Below are positions 34,010-42,834 of a stretch of 64,000 nucleotides of DNA, piece by piece. Numbering within the stretch: the stretch's first letter is position 1; every line of letters starts with the position of its first letter. Position numbers and translations under genes: made by a program. The DNA lies in the NCBI RefSeq assembly GCF_021390475.1, contig NZ_JAJUWS010000008.1, forward strand, positions 62,001 through 126,000. The letters run 5' to 3'. Source of the DNA: Streptomyces sp. ST2-7A (GTDB taxonomy: Bacteria > Actinomycetota > Actinomycetes > Streptomycetales > Streptomycetaceae). Below the pieces are notes generated by a model that was given only the letters and a program-made list of their open reading frames with translations, made no database searches and was not told where the DNA came from.

Positions 34010-35260
34010 ATGGGAACGACCGGAACCGCCGGTGAACCATTGCTGCGCCTGGAGGGGATCACCGTCCGTTTCCCCGGGGCACCGGGTCCGCCGGCGGTGG
34101 ACGGGGTGGACCTGGAGGTACCGGCCGGCCGCACGGTGTGCGTGCTGGGTCCCAGCGGCAGCGGCAAGTCCACCCTGCTGCGGGTGGTTGCCGGGTTGCA
34201 GCGGCCCGACGGGGGCCGGGTGCTGTTGGACGGACGGGACCAGGCCCGGGTGCCGGCGCACCGTCGGGGGGTGGGGCTGATGTTCCAGGACCACCAGTTG
34301 TTCCCGCAGCGCGACGTGTTGGGCAATGTCGTCTTCGGGCTGCGGATGCACGGTGTGGACCGGGCGACGGCGCGGGCCCGTGCGGAGGAATTGCTGCGCA
34401 CGGTGGGTCTGCCGGATGCCGGTAGGCGTCCACCGGCCTCGTTGTCGGGTGGGGAACAACAGCGGGTGGCGTTGGCCAGGGCACTGGCCCCCGGCCCCCG
34501 GGTACTGATGCTGGACGAGCCGCTGGGGCAGTTGGACCGGGACCTGCGGGAGCGGTTGGTCATGGAGCTGCGGACGCTCTTCCGGTCCCTGGGAACCACC
34601 GTGCTGGCGGTGACCCACGACCAGGGTGAGGCGTTCGCGATGGCGGACCGGGTGGTGGTGATGGACCGGGGTCGGGTGGCGCAGGTCGGGACGCCGGTGG
34701 AGGTGTGGCAGCGGCCGGCCTCCGCCTTCGTGGCCCGCTTCCTGGGGTTCCGCAACCTGGTCCCGGTGGAGGCGGTGGGGGAGCGACGGGCGCGCTCACC
34801 GTGGGGGGAGGTGTCGTTCGACCCGGTTCCGGGGGCCGGGGCGACCGGACTGCCGGAGAGCTGGCGGGGGCGCGCGCAACTGCTGGTGCGCCCCGGCGGG
34901 GTGCGGATCCTCCCGAACGTCCCCCACTCCGAGGAGACGATCCCCGAGGGCACGACCCCCGACGGTACGGCTCCGGGCGGGGCCCCCGGGAGCACCGTGC
35001 CGGAAGGTGGAACGGCGACCCCGCGGTGTGCGGTCATCGGTCGCACCTTCCGCGGCGATCACGTGGTAGTGGTGCTGCGGCCGGAGCGCGGGCCGACCAT
35101 CGAGGCGGCCTGTCCGCTGCGCGGGGCCCCGGAGGAGGGCGCGGTCGTCCGGGTGCGGATCGACCCCGCGGAGACGGTGGCGATGCCACCCGAGGGGGCG
35201 GGGGACCGGCGGGACCCCGACGCCCCGGCTCGGGACCTCCCCGGTGGCACCGAGGGGTGA
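34010..35260 (+). CDS. thiQ: thiamine ABC transporter, ATP-binding protein
   Basis: A 416-residue ABC ATPase powering ThiBP. Walker A GPSGSGKST, Q-loop MFQDHQLFPQ, signature LSGGEQQRVALARAL, Walker B VLMLDEPLGQLD and H-loop VTHDQ are all intact. The C-terminal part is a TOBE-like domain, enlarged compared with E. coli ThiQ (about 230 residues) and interrupted by a Pro/Gly/Thr-rich segment at about residues 306-335 (PEGTTPDGTAPGGAPG). It belongs to the riboswitch-controlled thiBPQ operon. Confidence 0.92.
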   Translation: MGTTGTAGEPLLRLEGITVRFPGAPGPPAVDGVDLEVPAGRTVCVLGPSGSGKSTLLRVVAGLQRPDGGRVLLDGRDQARVPAHRRGVGLMFQDHQLFPQRDVLGNVVFGLRMHGVDRATARARAEELLRTVGLPDAGRRPPASLSGGEQQRVALARALAPGPRVLMLDEPLGQLDRDLRERLVMELRTLFRSLGTTVLAVTHDQGEAFAMADRVVVMDRGRVAQVGTPVEVWQRPASAFVARFLGFRNLVPVEAVGERRARSPWGEVSFDPVPGAGATGLPESWRGRAQLLVRPGGVRILPNVPHSEETIPEGTTPDGTAPGGAPGSTVPEGGTATPRCAVIGRTFRGDHVVVVLRPERGPTIEAACPLRGAPEEGAVVRVRIDPAETVAMPPEGAGDRRDPDAPARDLPGGTEG

Positions 35261-35341
35261 CGCGGACTCATCCCGGGCCCCGCGCGACGGGTTTCGGGAA
35301 CTGACGGGGGACCGACACGCCAATCCGTGAAAGTTTTCGTC

Positions 35342-35370
35342 TGGACTGCGTCCCCGGGGCGAACTAAATT
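35342..35370 (+). promoter_or_regulatory. candidate promoter of the GH10-like gene
   Basis: TGGACT (35342-35347) and TAAATT (35365-35370) with 17-bp spacing, each 4 of 6 consensus bases, in a locally AT-rich patch 79 bp before the start codon. Read by eye. Confidence 0.4.
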
Positions 35371-35448
35371 GTCACGGCGCCCCGGGTTCCGGCCGCCGGC
35401 CCGGCGCGCGTCGCGGCCGTCGTCGTCCGGACCTCTCGAAGGGACCCC

Positions 35449-37083
35449 ATGCGCCGGATCGTGCTCGTTCCGCTGTCCGTCCTCGGCCTGTTGACCGTCC
35501 CACTGCTCGCAGCCCCCTCCGCCGGCGCCACCGGCACGGCCGGGGAACCCCCGGCCGCCGTTCCCGGTGTCGACACCGCCGCCCCCGATTCCCCCGCGGT
35601 CCCCGACCAGTGGCGCAGCTACTGGGTGGACGCCTTCAACGAGGGCGTCCAGAACCCCGCCCTGGTGGGTCGGCTGGTCGAGGACGCCCTGGCGGTGAAC
35701 GCCAACGCCCTCGTGGTGCAGATCTCCCGCCGCTGGGACTGCTTCTGCAACCGCTCCCTGTACCCCCGCACCGACGCCGCCATCGACCCGGCCCCCTACG
35801 ACCCGCTGGACGAGGTGATCCGGCAGGCCCGGGAGGCCGGTCTGGAGGTGCACGCCTGGATCAACGTCAACACCCTGTGGAACAGCGCCACCCCGCCGCG
35901 CTCCCCGGAGCACGCCTTCAACCGGCACGGCCCCACCGCCGAGGGGGACGACCGCTGGCTCAACCGCCGGGTGGACGGCACCGAACTGATCGGGGCGAAC
36001 TCCTACATCGACCCCGGTCACCCGGCGGCCGTCGACCACATCGTCGAGGCGGCGCGCGGCCTGGTCCGCGAGTACGACCTGGACGGGATCAACCTCGACT
36101 ACATCCGCCACCCCGACGGCGGCACGGTGGGGCGTGGCGACTGGGGCTACAACGACGTGTCCCTGGCGCGCTTCCGGGCCGCCACCGGCCGTGCCGACAC
36201 ACCCCACCCCGCCGACGAGGAGTGGACCGACTGGCGGCGTGACCAGGTGACCGGCCTGGTGCGGAGGTTGTACCTGGAGCTGTGGGAGGAGGATCCGACG
36301 GTCCGGCTCTCGGTCAACGCCATCACGTACGGGCACGGTCCCGGCGTCACGGGCGGCTGGGAGACCTCCCGCCCCTATACCGAGGTCCTCCAGGACTGGG
36401 CCGGTTGGCTGGAGGAGGGCATCGTGGACACCGTGGTCGCGATGAACTACAAACGGCAGTGGATGCCGGATCAGGCCGCGATGTTCGCCGAGTGGTCGGA
36501 GTTCCTGGCCGACCATCAGGCCGGGCGGCAGACCGTCAACGGTCCCGCCCTCTACCTGAACCCGGTCGCCGAGAGCGTGGAGCAGGCCCGGATCGCCCTG
36601 GCGCCCACCGCGTCCGGCAACACCGTCGCCGGGTGGAGCGGATACTCCTACGCCAACCCGAGTTCCGTACACGTGGGCGGCACCCCGGCGGACCGGGCGG
36701 CGGAACGGGAGGCGCTGGCGAGGGCTCTGACCACCGGCCCGGAGGCGCCACTGGCCGGCCGGGCCGGGGTACCGAGGATGGAGTGGAGGGAACGACCGAC
36801 CGACGGCCACCTCGCCGGTACGGTGGCCCTCCGCGACGGCACCCCGGTGGACGGGGCCCGGGTGACGGCGCGTCCGCTCGGGAGGACCGGCGGGGCGGAC
36901 GGGGAGCTCGACGCGCGCACCGACGGGTCGGGCCGCTTCGGCCTGGTCCACCTGCCGGTGGGACGGTATCTGGTGACCCTCGAGCCGCCGGCGGGCACCA
37001 TCGGGCCCCGCACCGCCGTGGTTCGGGTGACGGCCGGTGGGGTCACGGCGGCCGATTTCACGCGCCTGCTGCCGCGCCGCTGA
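35449..37083 (+). CDS. secreted glycoside-hydrolase-like (GHL10/YngK, DUF187) protein
   Basis: A 544-residue exported protein. A signal peptide (LVPLSVLGLLTVPLLAAPSAGA) is followed by a TIM-barrel of the GH10-like family: QWRSYWVDAFNEGVQNP, LEVHAWINVNTLWNS, YDLDGINLDYIRHPDGG and VVAMNYKRQW. The last about 90 residues (HLAGTVALRDGTPVDGARVTA...RYLVTLEPPAG) form a carboxypeptidase-regulatory/Cna-B-like beta sandwich. Family members act on cell-wall or other glycans, but substrate is not readable. A strong hairpin follows the gene, which stands alone. Confidence 0.88.
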   Translation: MRRIVLVPLSVLGLLTVPLLAAPSAGATGTAGEPPAAVPGVDTAAPDSPAVPDQWRSYWVDAFNEGVQNPALVGRLVEDALAVNANALVVQISRRWDCFCNRSLYPRTDAAIDPAPYDPLDEVIRQAREAGLEVHAWINVNTLWNSATPPRSPEHAFNRHGPTAEGDDRWLNRRVDGTELIGANSYIDPGHPAAVDHIVEAARGLVREYDLDGINLDYIRHPDGGTVGRGDWGYNDVSLARFRAATGRADTPHPADEEWTDWRRDQVTGLVRRLYLELWEEDPTVRLSVNAITYGHGPGVTGGWETSRPYTEVLQDWAGWLEEGIVDTVVAMNYKRQWMPDQAAMFAEWSEFLADHQAGRQTVNGPALYLNPVAESVEQARIALAPTASGNTVAGWSGYSYANPSSVHVGGTPADRAAEREALARALTTGPEAPLAGRAGVPRMEWRERPTDGHLAGTVALRDGTPVDGARVTARPLGRTGGADGELDARTDGSGRFGLVHLPVGRYLVTLEPPAGTIGPRTAVVRVTAGGVTAADFTRLLPRR

Positions 37084-37108
37084 AGCGGAGCCGGGCTTTC
37101 CAAGGGCG

Positions 37109-37147
37109 GGGTGAAGCCGGTGCGGCGGGTGCCCACCGGCTTCACCC
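37109..37147 (+). terminator. terminator after the GH10-like gene
   Basis: GGGTGAAGCCGGTG (37109-37122) and CACCGGCTTCACCC (37134-37147) pair perfectly over 14 bp with an 11-nt loop, about 25 nt after the stop. Between it and the convergent permease gene (to 37448) no gene is seen. Confidence 0.7.
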
Positions 37148-37448
37148 GAGGGGGTCGGCGCGTCCGTCCCGGACAGCGGGCCGCGCGCGAGGGGAGCGTC
37201 GAGGCGGGGGCGAAGCGGTCCGGGAACCGGACCGCCGGTGGGGGAGCGGAAGGGACGTCCTCCCGGTCGCTCCGGAACCGGCCGGGGAAGCGGACCCGCT
37301 GCCGCGTGACCGCGCTCCTCGGGGCGGTGACCGGGGCCCGAACGAGCGGCACGTCCGGCCACCGGGCCGATGGACCGGGAACCGGAACGGTCCGATGTCC
37401 CGCCGAGGACCCCGGGATCGGGGGACCGACCGATCGCCCGGGAATTCC

Positions 37449-38705
37449 TCAACCGAACGGCAACACCAGCAGCCATGCGACGAGCGTCGCCGCGAGCAGT
37501 GCCACCGGCACCCCCACGAGCAGGCGCAACAGGACCACTTCCCGGGCCATGGCGCGGGGGGCGCCGAGCACCGAGAGGGTCTCCCGGTCCTCCGCGCGCT
37601 CCCACCGGTCGGCCCCCCCGGCCACCGGAACGGCGGCCAGCGCGGCGAAGACCGTCACGCCCAGTCCGAGCGCGGTGAGCGCCCCGGGCGGGGACAGCAG
37701 TCCGAGGCCGGTCGGCACGGTGGCGGAAGCGGCGACCAGGACACCGAACGCCCGGCCACGGTGGGGGGCGTCGACCAGGAGCGCGCGCCCGGCCAACATC
37801 CGGCGCACCCCCGGCCGGCGGAGCGACAGCAGGCGACCGCACAGGGCGAGCAGTCCGGGGCCGGCCACCACGGTTCCGATCAGCACGAGCGCCCAGCCGA
37901 ACACGACCCCCGGACCGATGCCCGCGGGGACCCCGGACAGTTCCCACGGCCCGGCGCCGGGGTGTCCGGGACCGCCCGGAGCGGTGAGCGCGGTGAGGGC
38001 CACCCCGGCACCGATCAGGGCCGCTCCGGCGGAGAACGACGGACCGCCGGCCGGTACCGCGGGGACCGGTGGGCCGCCCGCCGCCGAGGTCCGCCCCCGG
38101 TCCGTTCCCCTGGACGCGACGGCTCCGGCCGCTCCGGACGCCGCTCCCGGGAAGTGGTTCCCCGGCCCCGTCACCGCTGCGACGGGGGCGGGCACGGTTG
38201 GGGTCGCGGAGCGACGGTGTTCGACGGGGAGGCGGGCCGCCAGGGCGGCGGAACCCGCCACCACCAGGGGCACCAACGCCACGAGGGTCGGGGTCCCCAG
38301 CGGCGGCAGGGGGGCGGGGGCGTTCCCCGTCCCGTCCACGATCGCGCGACCGTACAGGAAGAGCGCCACGGCCGGCAGGCATCCCAGCAGGGCGAACACG
38401 CCCGACGAGGCACCGATCATGGCCGCGGTCCGGCCCCGTCCGGCCCCCAACGCCCCCAACTCCGAACGGATCGACGGCGACGGGTGGGCGCGGGCGAGTG
38501 TCGCGGCCAGATGACCGGTGGCGGCGAGCGGCAGCAGGCAGCCGATCACGGAGAGTGCGGAGTTCCCCGCCGTGCCCCGGTGATCCAGGGCGTCGGCCAG
38601 GACGCCGAGCAGCAGCAGGCAGGTGCCGCCGGCGGCGAGGAACAACGGGGCGCGGCGGGCCAGGAGCGGCAGCGGTCCGCGGCGCGCTAGCCGGACAGCG
38701 AGCAT
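37449..38705 (-). CDS. ABC transporter permease-like membrane protein
   Basis: A 418-residue integral membrane protein with about 8-10 hydrophobic segments (for example LFLAAGGTCLLLLGVLADAL, ALSVIGCLLPLAATGHLAATLA, TLVALVPLVVAGSAALAARL, VVFGWALVLIGTVVAGPGLL) and a Gly/Pro/Ala-rich loop in the middle. It resembles the large Streptomyces family of permeases paired with a lone ATPase (FtsX-like). The ATG at 38705 overlaps the end of the upstream ATPase gene by 19 nt, so they form a two-gene unit. Substrate unknown. Confidence 0.75.
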   Translation of the reverse strand: MLAVRLARRGPLPLLARRAPLFLAAGGTCLLLLGVLADALDHRGTAGNSALSVIGCLLPLAATGHLAATLARAHPSPSIRSELGALGAGRGRTAAMIGASSGVFALLGCLPAVALFLYGRAIVDGTGNAPAPLPPLGTPTLVALVPLVVAGSAALAARLPVEHRRSATPTVPAPVAAVTGPGNHFPGAASGAAGAVASRGTDRGRTSAAGGPPVPAVPAGGPSFSAGAALIGAGVALTALTAPGGPGHPGAGPWELSGVPAGIGPGVVFGWALVLIGTVVAGPGLLALCGRLLSLRRPGVRRMLAGRALLVDAPHRGRAFGVLVAASATVPTGLGLLSPPGALTALGLGVTVFAALAAVPVAGGADRWERAEDRETLSVLGAPRAMAREVVLLRLLVGVPVALLAATLVAWLLVLPFG

Positions 38706-39547
38706 GTCTCGGGCGCGGTGGGGGCGCCGGGGGTCGGGGCGGGGTCCACGAGTCGACCGTCCTCCAGGGTGATGACGCGGTCCACCAGACCGACCAGTTC
38801 GGTGCCGGTGCCGGTGATCACGGTGGTGATGTGGTGGGAACGCGCGGCGGCCACCAGGGCCCGTAGCGCGCACAGCCGGTCCAGTCCGCGCAGGGGCGCG
38901 CCGGGTTCGTCGGCCAACAGCACCGTCGGTCCGGTCACCAGGGCCCGGGCGATGGCCACCCGTTGCCGCTGGGCCCGGGTGAGGGCGGCCGGACGACGAC
39001 GGGAGAACCCGGCGGCGTCCAGCCGCTCCAGCCACTCCCGGGCGGCCCGGTGCGCGGCCCGGGAGCCGGTTCCGGTCAGCAACAGGGGCAGGGCGGCGTT
39101 CTCCCGGGCGGTCAGTTCGGGCAACAGCCGCGGGGTGTCGCCGATCCATCCCACGTGCTCGCGCCGCATCCGGGTCCGGGCCGCTTCGGGCAGGGCGTGC
39201 ACGGGCAGGTCACCGAACCACACCTCGCCCTCGCGGATCGGCAACCGTCCCGCCAGGCAGCCCAGCAGGCTGCTGCGTCCGGAGCCCCGGGGGCCGATCA
39301 CGGCCAGGATCTCACCCTCGTCGATGTCGAGGGTGATGTCCCGCAGGGCCTCGGTGCCCTCCCGGTCACAGCACAGCCCGCGCACCCGGAGCGCGCCGTC
39401 CGTTCCCCCCGGCCCGGGCGGCCGGGCGCCGTCCGGGTGCGGGACGGGGTCGGTCCCGCTCCCGTGGGGTCCGGGGGGATCGTCGGAGCGGTCGGGGGGT
39501 TCCGTGGTCCGGGGTGGGACAGCCGCCACCGGGGCTCCTCCGTTCAT
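38687..39547 (-). CDS. ABC transporter ATP-binding protein with degenerate motifs
   Basis: A 286-residue ABC ATPase. The fold is clear (LRVRGLCCDREGTEALRDITLDIDEGEILAVIGPRGSG), but key residues differ. Walker A reads GPRGSGRSS with Arg instead of Lys. The signature reads LTRAQRQRVAIARAL instead of LSGGQ. The Q-loop region (GWIGDTPRLLPEL) has no Gln, and the H-loop region (TTVITGTGTEL) has no His. Walker B with catalytic Glu (VLLADEPGAPL) is kept. It may bind nucleotide with little hydrolysis. A hydrophilic Pro-rich N-terminus of about 50 residues precedes the domain. It pairs with the overlapping permease gene. Confidence 0.82.
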   Translation of the reverse strand: MNGGAPVAAVPPRTTEPPDRSDDPPGPHGSGTDPVPHPDGARPPGPGGTDGALRVRGLCCDREGTEALRDITLDIDEGEILAVIGPRGSGRSSLLGCLAGRLPIREGEVWFGDLPVHALPEAARTRMRREHVGWIGDTPRLLPELTARENAALPLLLTGTGSRAAHRAAREWLERLDAAGFSRRRPAALTRAQRQRVAIARALVTGPTVLLADEPGAPLRGLDRLCALRALVAAARSHHITTVITGTGTELVGLVDRVITLEDGRLVDPAPTPGAPTAPETCSLSG

Positions 39548-40152
39548 GGACGGGACGGTCGGTCGGAACGCCCCTCCGTGTCCCGGCGCGGGCGACGAGG
39601 GGTGGTGTTCCGGGTCGGGGCCCCGCGGGCGGGTGGGGCCGGTGGGCGCGGTCGGATCGGGCGGCCGGGGAGGTCGACGACCGCCGGGGCCGCCCGCACG
39701 GAGGCGGAGGACGGCGGCCCCGTGCAGGAGGTGGTCACCGAGCCCCGGGACCGCAGGGTGACAGGGACGTTACCAAGTGCCACGACCCCGGTCGGGGCCC
39801 GGGTCGACGGGACGCGGCGCGTCGGTCGGAAACCGCCCGGTCGGGCCAACGCCGGCGGTGCGGGCGGTGCGGCGGCGCGGGCGAGCCGAACGGGGGAGTG
39901 AGGTCGGTGGCGTGTGAAAGGGTGAATCGGGAGGAACGAGCGAAATGGCAGAAATGGTCCGGAGTGCAATTCCTCCTTCCGTGACGCCGTACCGCCGTAG
40001 GTGAGAAGCTGTTTCCGGCGTGGAGCCGAATTTTTTCCCGTCGATCGGATTGTCACCCGATCCGGTCGGCGATCTACCGTGGGTCCGAACGGGCCCGCCC
40101 CGGGGATTCCCGGCCGATGGCGGCCGGGGACCGAACGACGCTGGAGGGTGTT
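39548..40152. other. intergenic control region
   Basis: About 600 bp between divergent genes without a supported gene. The last about 250 bp are locally AT-richer (for example AATTTTTTCCC near 40029 and a GGAGGAA/TTCCTCC pair near 39931 and 39969) and probably hold promoters for the aldehyde dehydrogenase gene. Confidence 0.5.
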
Positions 40153-41586
40153 GTGACCACCGAACTGCGCCGGCTGCGCAACCACATCGACGGGGAGTTC
40201 CGTGACGCCGCGGACGGGCGGACCACCGAGGTCGTGGACCCGGCCACCGGCACCGCCTTCGCGGTCGCCCCGCTCTCCGGGGCCGGGGACGTGGACGCGG
40301 CGATGACGGCCGCCGCCAACGCGTTCCCCGGTTGGCGGGACACCACCCCCGCCGCACGGCAACTCGCCCTGCTGCGGATCGCCGACGCCTTCGAGCGCCG
40401 GGCCGACGAACTGCTGGCGGTCGAGTGCGAGAACACCGGCAAGCCGCTGGAACTCACCCGGCAGGAGGAACTGCCGATGATGCTCGAGCAGATCCGCTTC
40501 TTCGCCGGTGCCGCCCGCATGCTGGAGGGCAAGTCGGCCGGCGAGTACATGGAGGGCATGACCTCCTTCGTGCGCCGGGAGCCGGTGGGCGTCTGCGCCC
40601 AGGTCGCGCCCTGGAACTATCCGATGATGATGGCGGTGTGGAAGTTCGCCCCGGCGATCGCCGCCGGTAACACCGTCGTCCTCAAGCCCTCCGACACCAC
40701 GCCCGCCTCGGCCGTGCTGATCGCGGAGATCCTCGGGGAGATCCTGCCGCGCGGTGTGTTCAACATGGTGTGCGGCGACCGCGAGACCGGCCGTCTGATG
40801 GTCGGGCATCCGATTCCGGCCATGGTCTCGATCACCGGATCGATCCGGGCGGGTGCCGAGGTGGCGGCCTCCGCCGCGCGCGACCTCAAGCGCGTCCACC
40901 TGGAGCTCGGGGGCAAGGCCCCCTGCGTGGTCTTCGAGGACGCCGACCTCGACGCCGCCGTGGAGGGCATCCGCGACGCGGGTTTCTTCAACGCCGGTCA
41001 GGACTGCACGGCGGCCACCCGGGTCCTGGTCCACGAGTCGATCCACGACGCCTTCCTGGAGGCGCTGACCAAGGCGGCGGCGGATGTCCGCACCGGCGAC
41101 CCCGCCGATCCCGACATCTCCTACGGCCCGTTGAACAGCGCCTCCCATCTGGAGAAGGTCGCCGGGTTCATCGACCGACTGCCGGCCCACGCCCGGGTGG
41201 AGACCGGCGGACGCCGTGCGGGGGAGCGCGGCTGGTGGTACGCGCCGACCGTGGTCAGCGGTCTGCGGCAGGAGGACGAGATCGTTCAGCAGGAGGTCTT
41301 CGGCCCCGTCATCACGGTGCAGCGCTTCCCCGACGAGGCGACGGCCGTGGAGTGGGCCAATGGGGTGGACTACGCGCTCGCCTCCTCCGTGTGGACCCGG
41401 GACCACGCCCGCGCGATGCGGATGTCCCGGGCGCTGGAGTTCGGCTGCGTGTGGATCAACACCCACATCCCGCTGGTGGGCGAGATGCCCCACGGTGGCT
41501 TCGGGAAGTCGGGCTACGGCAAGGACCTGTCGGCCTACGGCCTGGAGGACTACACCCGGATCAAGCACGTCATGACCGCGCTGTGA
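40153..41586 (+). CDS. 4-aminobutyraldehyde (gamma-aminobutyraldehyde) dehydrogenase
   Basis: NAD-dependent aldehyde dehydrogenase, 477 residues, predicted to oxidise 4-aminobutyraldehyde from putrescine to GABA. Motifs: QVAPWNYPMMMAVWKFAPAI, the catalytic Glu in HLELGGKAP and the nucleophile Cys in FNAGQDCTAATR, with WINTHIPLVGEMPHGGFGKSGYGKD at the end typical of aminoaldehyde dehydrogenases. The start GTG at 40153 has GGAGGG 4 nt upstream and gives VTTELRRLRNHIDGEF, the family N-terminus. Together with gabT and the second dehydrogenase it suggests a putrescine-to-succinate route. Confidence 0.9.
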   Translation: MTTELRRLRNHIDGEFRDAADGRTTEVVDPATGTAFAVAPLSGAGDVDAAMTAAANAFPGWRDTTPAARQLALLRIADAFERRADELLAVECENTGKPLELTRQEELPMMLEQIRFFAGAARMLEGKSAGEYMEGMTSFVRREPVGVCAQVAPWNYPMMMAVWKFAPAIAAGNTVVLKPSDTTPASAVLIAEILGEILPRGVFNMVCGDRETGRLMVGHPIPAMVSITGSIRAGAEVAASAARDLKRVHLELGGKAPCVVFEDADLDAAVEGIRDAGFFNAGQDCTAATRVLVHESIHDAFLEALTKAAADVRTGDPADPDISYGPLNSASHLEKVAGFIDRLPAHARVETGGRRAGERGWWYAPTVVSGLRQEDEIVQQEVFGPVITVQRFPDEATAVEWANGVDYALASSVWTRDHARAMRMSRALEFGCVWINTHIPLVGEMPHGGFGKSGYGKDLSAYGLEDYTRIKHVMTAL

Positions 41587-41590
41587 GGCC

Positions 41591-41615
41591 GGGGCGGGTG
41601 CCCGACACCCGCCCC
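41591..41615 (+). terminator. hairpin after the aminobutyraldehyde dehydrogenase gene
   Basis: GGGGCGGGTG and CACCCGCCCC form a 10-bp stem with loop CCCGA, 4 nt after the stop codon. Confidence 0.6.
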
Positions 41616-41880
41616 GCCGGCCGTTCCGACCGGCCCCGGCGCCCCATCACGGGAGTGTCGGGGCCGGTCGGTGGTGCGGCGGGCATTCGGGCGCCGACGT
41701 GTGCGCGGAGGGGCGCGCGGGGATCCCGGGGCGCCGGGGGAGGGGTTGGCCGAAAGGTGCGGTGTACACCGGGATATCGCCTGATACGTTCGGTGCCCGT
41801 TGGGTGGCTGTCCGCATCCACCATCGCGGCGGCCCCGTTCGGTACGACCACCCCTTTCCGCAACCCGGAGGATGAGTCCC

Positions 41881-42021
41881 ATGCGCAACCGCACCCGTGT
41901 GATCGCCCGTGCCGCCACCGTCCTCATGGCACTGGGCATGTTCGCCGGTGTCGCCGCCGCTCCCGCGATCGCCTCGGCGACCGACGGCTGTGTCATCGTG
42001 CGCGGCGGCCGCTTCTGCTGA
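41881..42021 (+). CDS. tiny secreted two-cysteine peptide
   Basis: A 46-residue precursor. Residues 1-8 are basic, residues 9-32 are a hydrophobic export signal (ARAATVLMALGMFAGVAAAPAIASA with an A-S-A type cleavage site), leaving a predicted mature peptide TDGCVIVRGGRFC of about 13 residues. Two Cys (4 and 13 of the mature form) could make one disulfide ring with a C-terminal Cys. CGGAGG lies 10 nt before the ATG and a 46-bp palindromic terminator follows at once, so it is a self-contained gene. Function unknown; signalling or antimicrobial roles are guesses. Confidence 0.75.
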   Translation: MRNRTRVIARAATVLMALGMFAGVAAAPAIASATDGCVIVRGGRFC

Positions 42022-42031
42022 TCGCCGCGCC

Positions 42032-42077
42032 TCCCGCTTCCGGGGCGGGGCCGATCGGCCCCGCCCCGGAAGCGGGA
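42032..42077. terminator. 46-bp perfect palindrome, bidirectional terminator
   Basis: Arms 42032-42054 and 42055-42077 are exact reverse complements (23 bp, centre GATC). It lies 10 bp after the small peptide gene and 7 bp from the 3' end of the convergent phosphodiesterase gene, serving both. Confidence 0.75.
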
Positions 42078-42084
42078 ACCCCGG

Positions 42085-42834
42085 TCATCCCCGGAAGTCC
42101 TGTCGCGCGGCCCGCTCCACCGCCCGCCGCAGGGTGCCGGGACGGTTGCTGGTGATCGCGTCCACGCCCAGGTCCAGCAGCCCGCGCATGGTCCGCCCGC
42201 TGTCCACCGTCCACGCCCCCAGGAGATAACCCGCCTCCCGGGCCCGCTCCACCGTGGCCCGGTCCAGGAGCCCGAAGCGGTAGTTGAGCCACCGGGGCCG
42301 CACCTCCGCCACCAGGCCCGCCCGCACCGGGGCGCTGCGCTTCCAGGTCAGGGCGATCTCCGCCCCCGGATCGGCGGCCCGGACCGCCAACAGCGCGGCG
42401 GGGTCGCCGCACCAGTACACCCGGTCGGCGGAACCGTTCCCGGCCACCGTCGCGACGGCGGCCCGGGCGATGGCCCCGTCCGGCTCCGGCAGATCGATCA
42501 GCACCCGGGTCGGGAAACTCGCCCCCAACGCCTCGACGAGGGTCGGCACCCCGCCCCCGGAGGCCTCACGGATCTCCGCCACCGTCAGATCGGCCACCGC
42601 CCGGTCCACACCCCACAGTCGCTTCAGACCCGGGTCGTGCACCACCACCGGCACCCCGTCCCGGCTCAGTCGGACGTCCAACTCGATCGCGTCGGCCCCC
42701 TCGGCGATCGCCGAGCGGAAGGACGCCAGGGTGTTCTCCCGGACCCGGTAGGGGTCGCCCCGGTGCGCCACCACGAGGGTGCGACCCGGCGCGTCGGCGG
42801 GCCTCCCGGCCGGATACCGCGTCGCGCCGCTCAT
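42085..42834 (-). CDS. glycerophosphodiester phosphodiesterase
   Basis: A 249-residue GDPD enzyme releasing glycerol-3-phosphate from deacylated phospholipids. Catalytic motifs: VVAHRGDPYRVRENTLASF (His-Arg, Glu-Asn), AIELDVRLSRDGVPVVVHDPGLKR (Glu-x-Asp and second His) and the C-terminal GAWTVDSGRTMRGLLDLGVDAITSNRP. No signal peptide is seen, so it is likely cytoplasmic. The ATG at 42834 overlaps the add stop by 4 nt (ATGA), making the two genes an operon; an ATG at 42843 is also possible. Confidence 0.9.
   Translation of the reverse strand: MSGATRYPAGRPADAPGRTLVVAHRGDPYRVRENTLASFRSAIAEGADAIELDVRLSRDGVPVVVHDPGLKRLWGVDRAVADLTVAEIREASGGGVPTLVEALGASFPTRVLIDLPEPDGAIARAAVATVAGNGSADRVYWCGDPAALLAVRAADPGAEIALTWKRSAPVRAGLVAEVRPRWLNYRFGLLDRATVERAREAGYLLGAWTVDSGRTMRGLLDLGVDAITSNRPGTLRRAVERAARQDFRG

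Noticed and set aside
31946..34618. An 890-residue minus-strand open frame
   Set aside because: Antisense to thiB, thiP and thiQ, which are certain; composition is Gln/His/Arg-rich as expected for antisense GC-rich DNA.
35059..38382. A 1107-residue minus-strand open frame
   Set aside because: Antisense to thiQ and the GH10-like gene and out of frame with the permease; no domain is visible.
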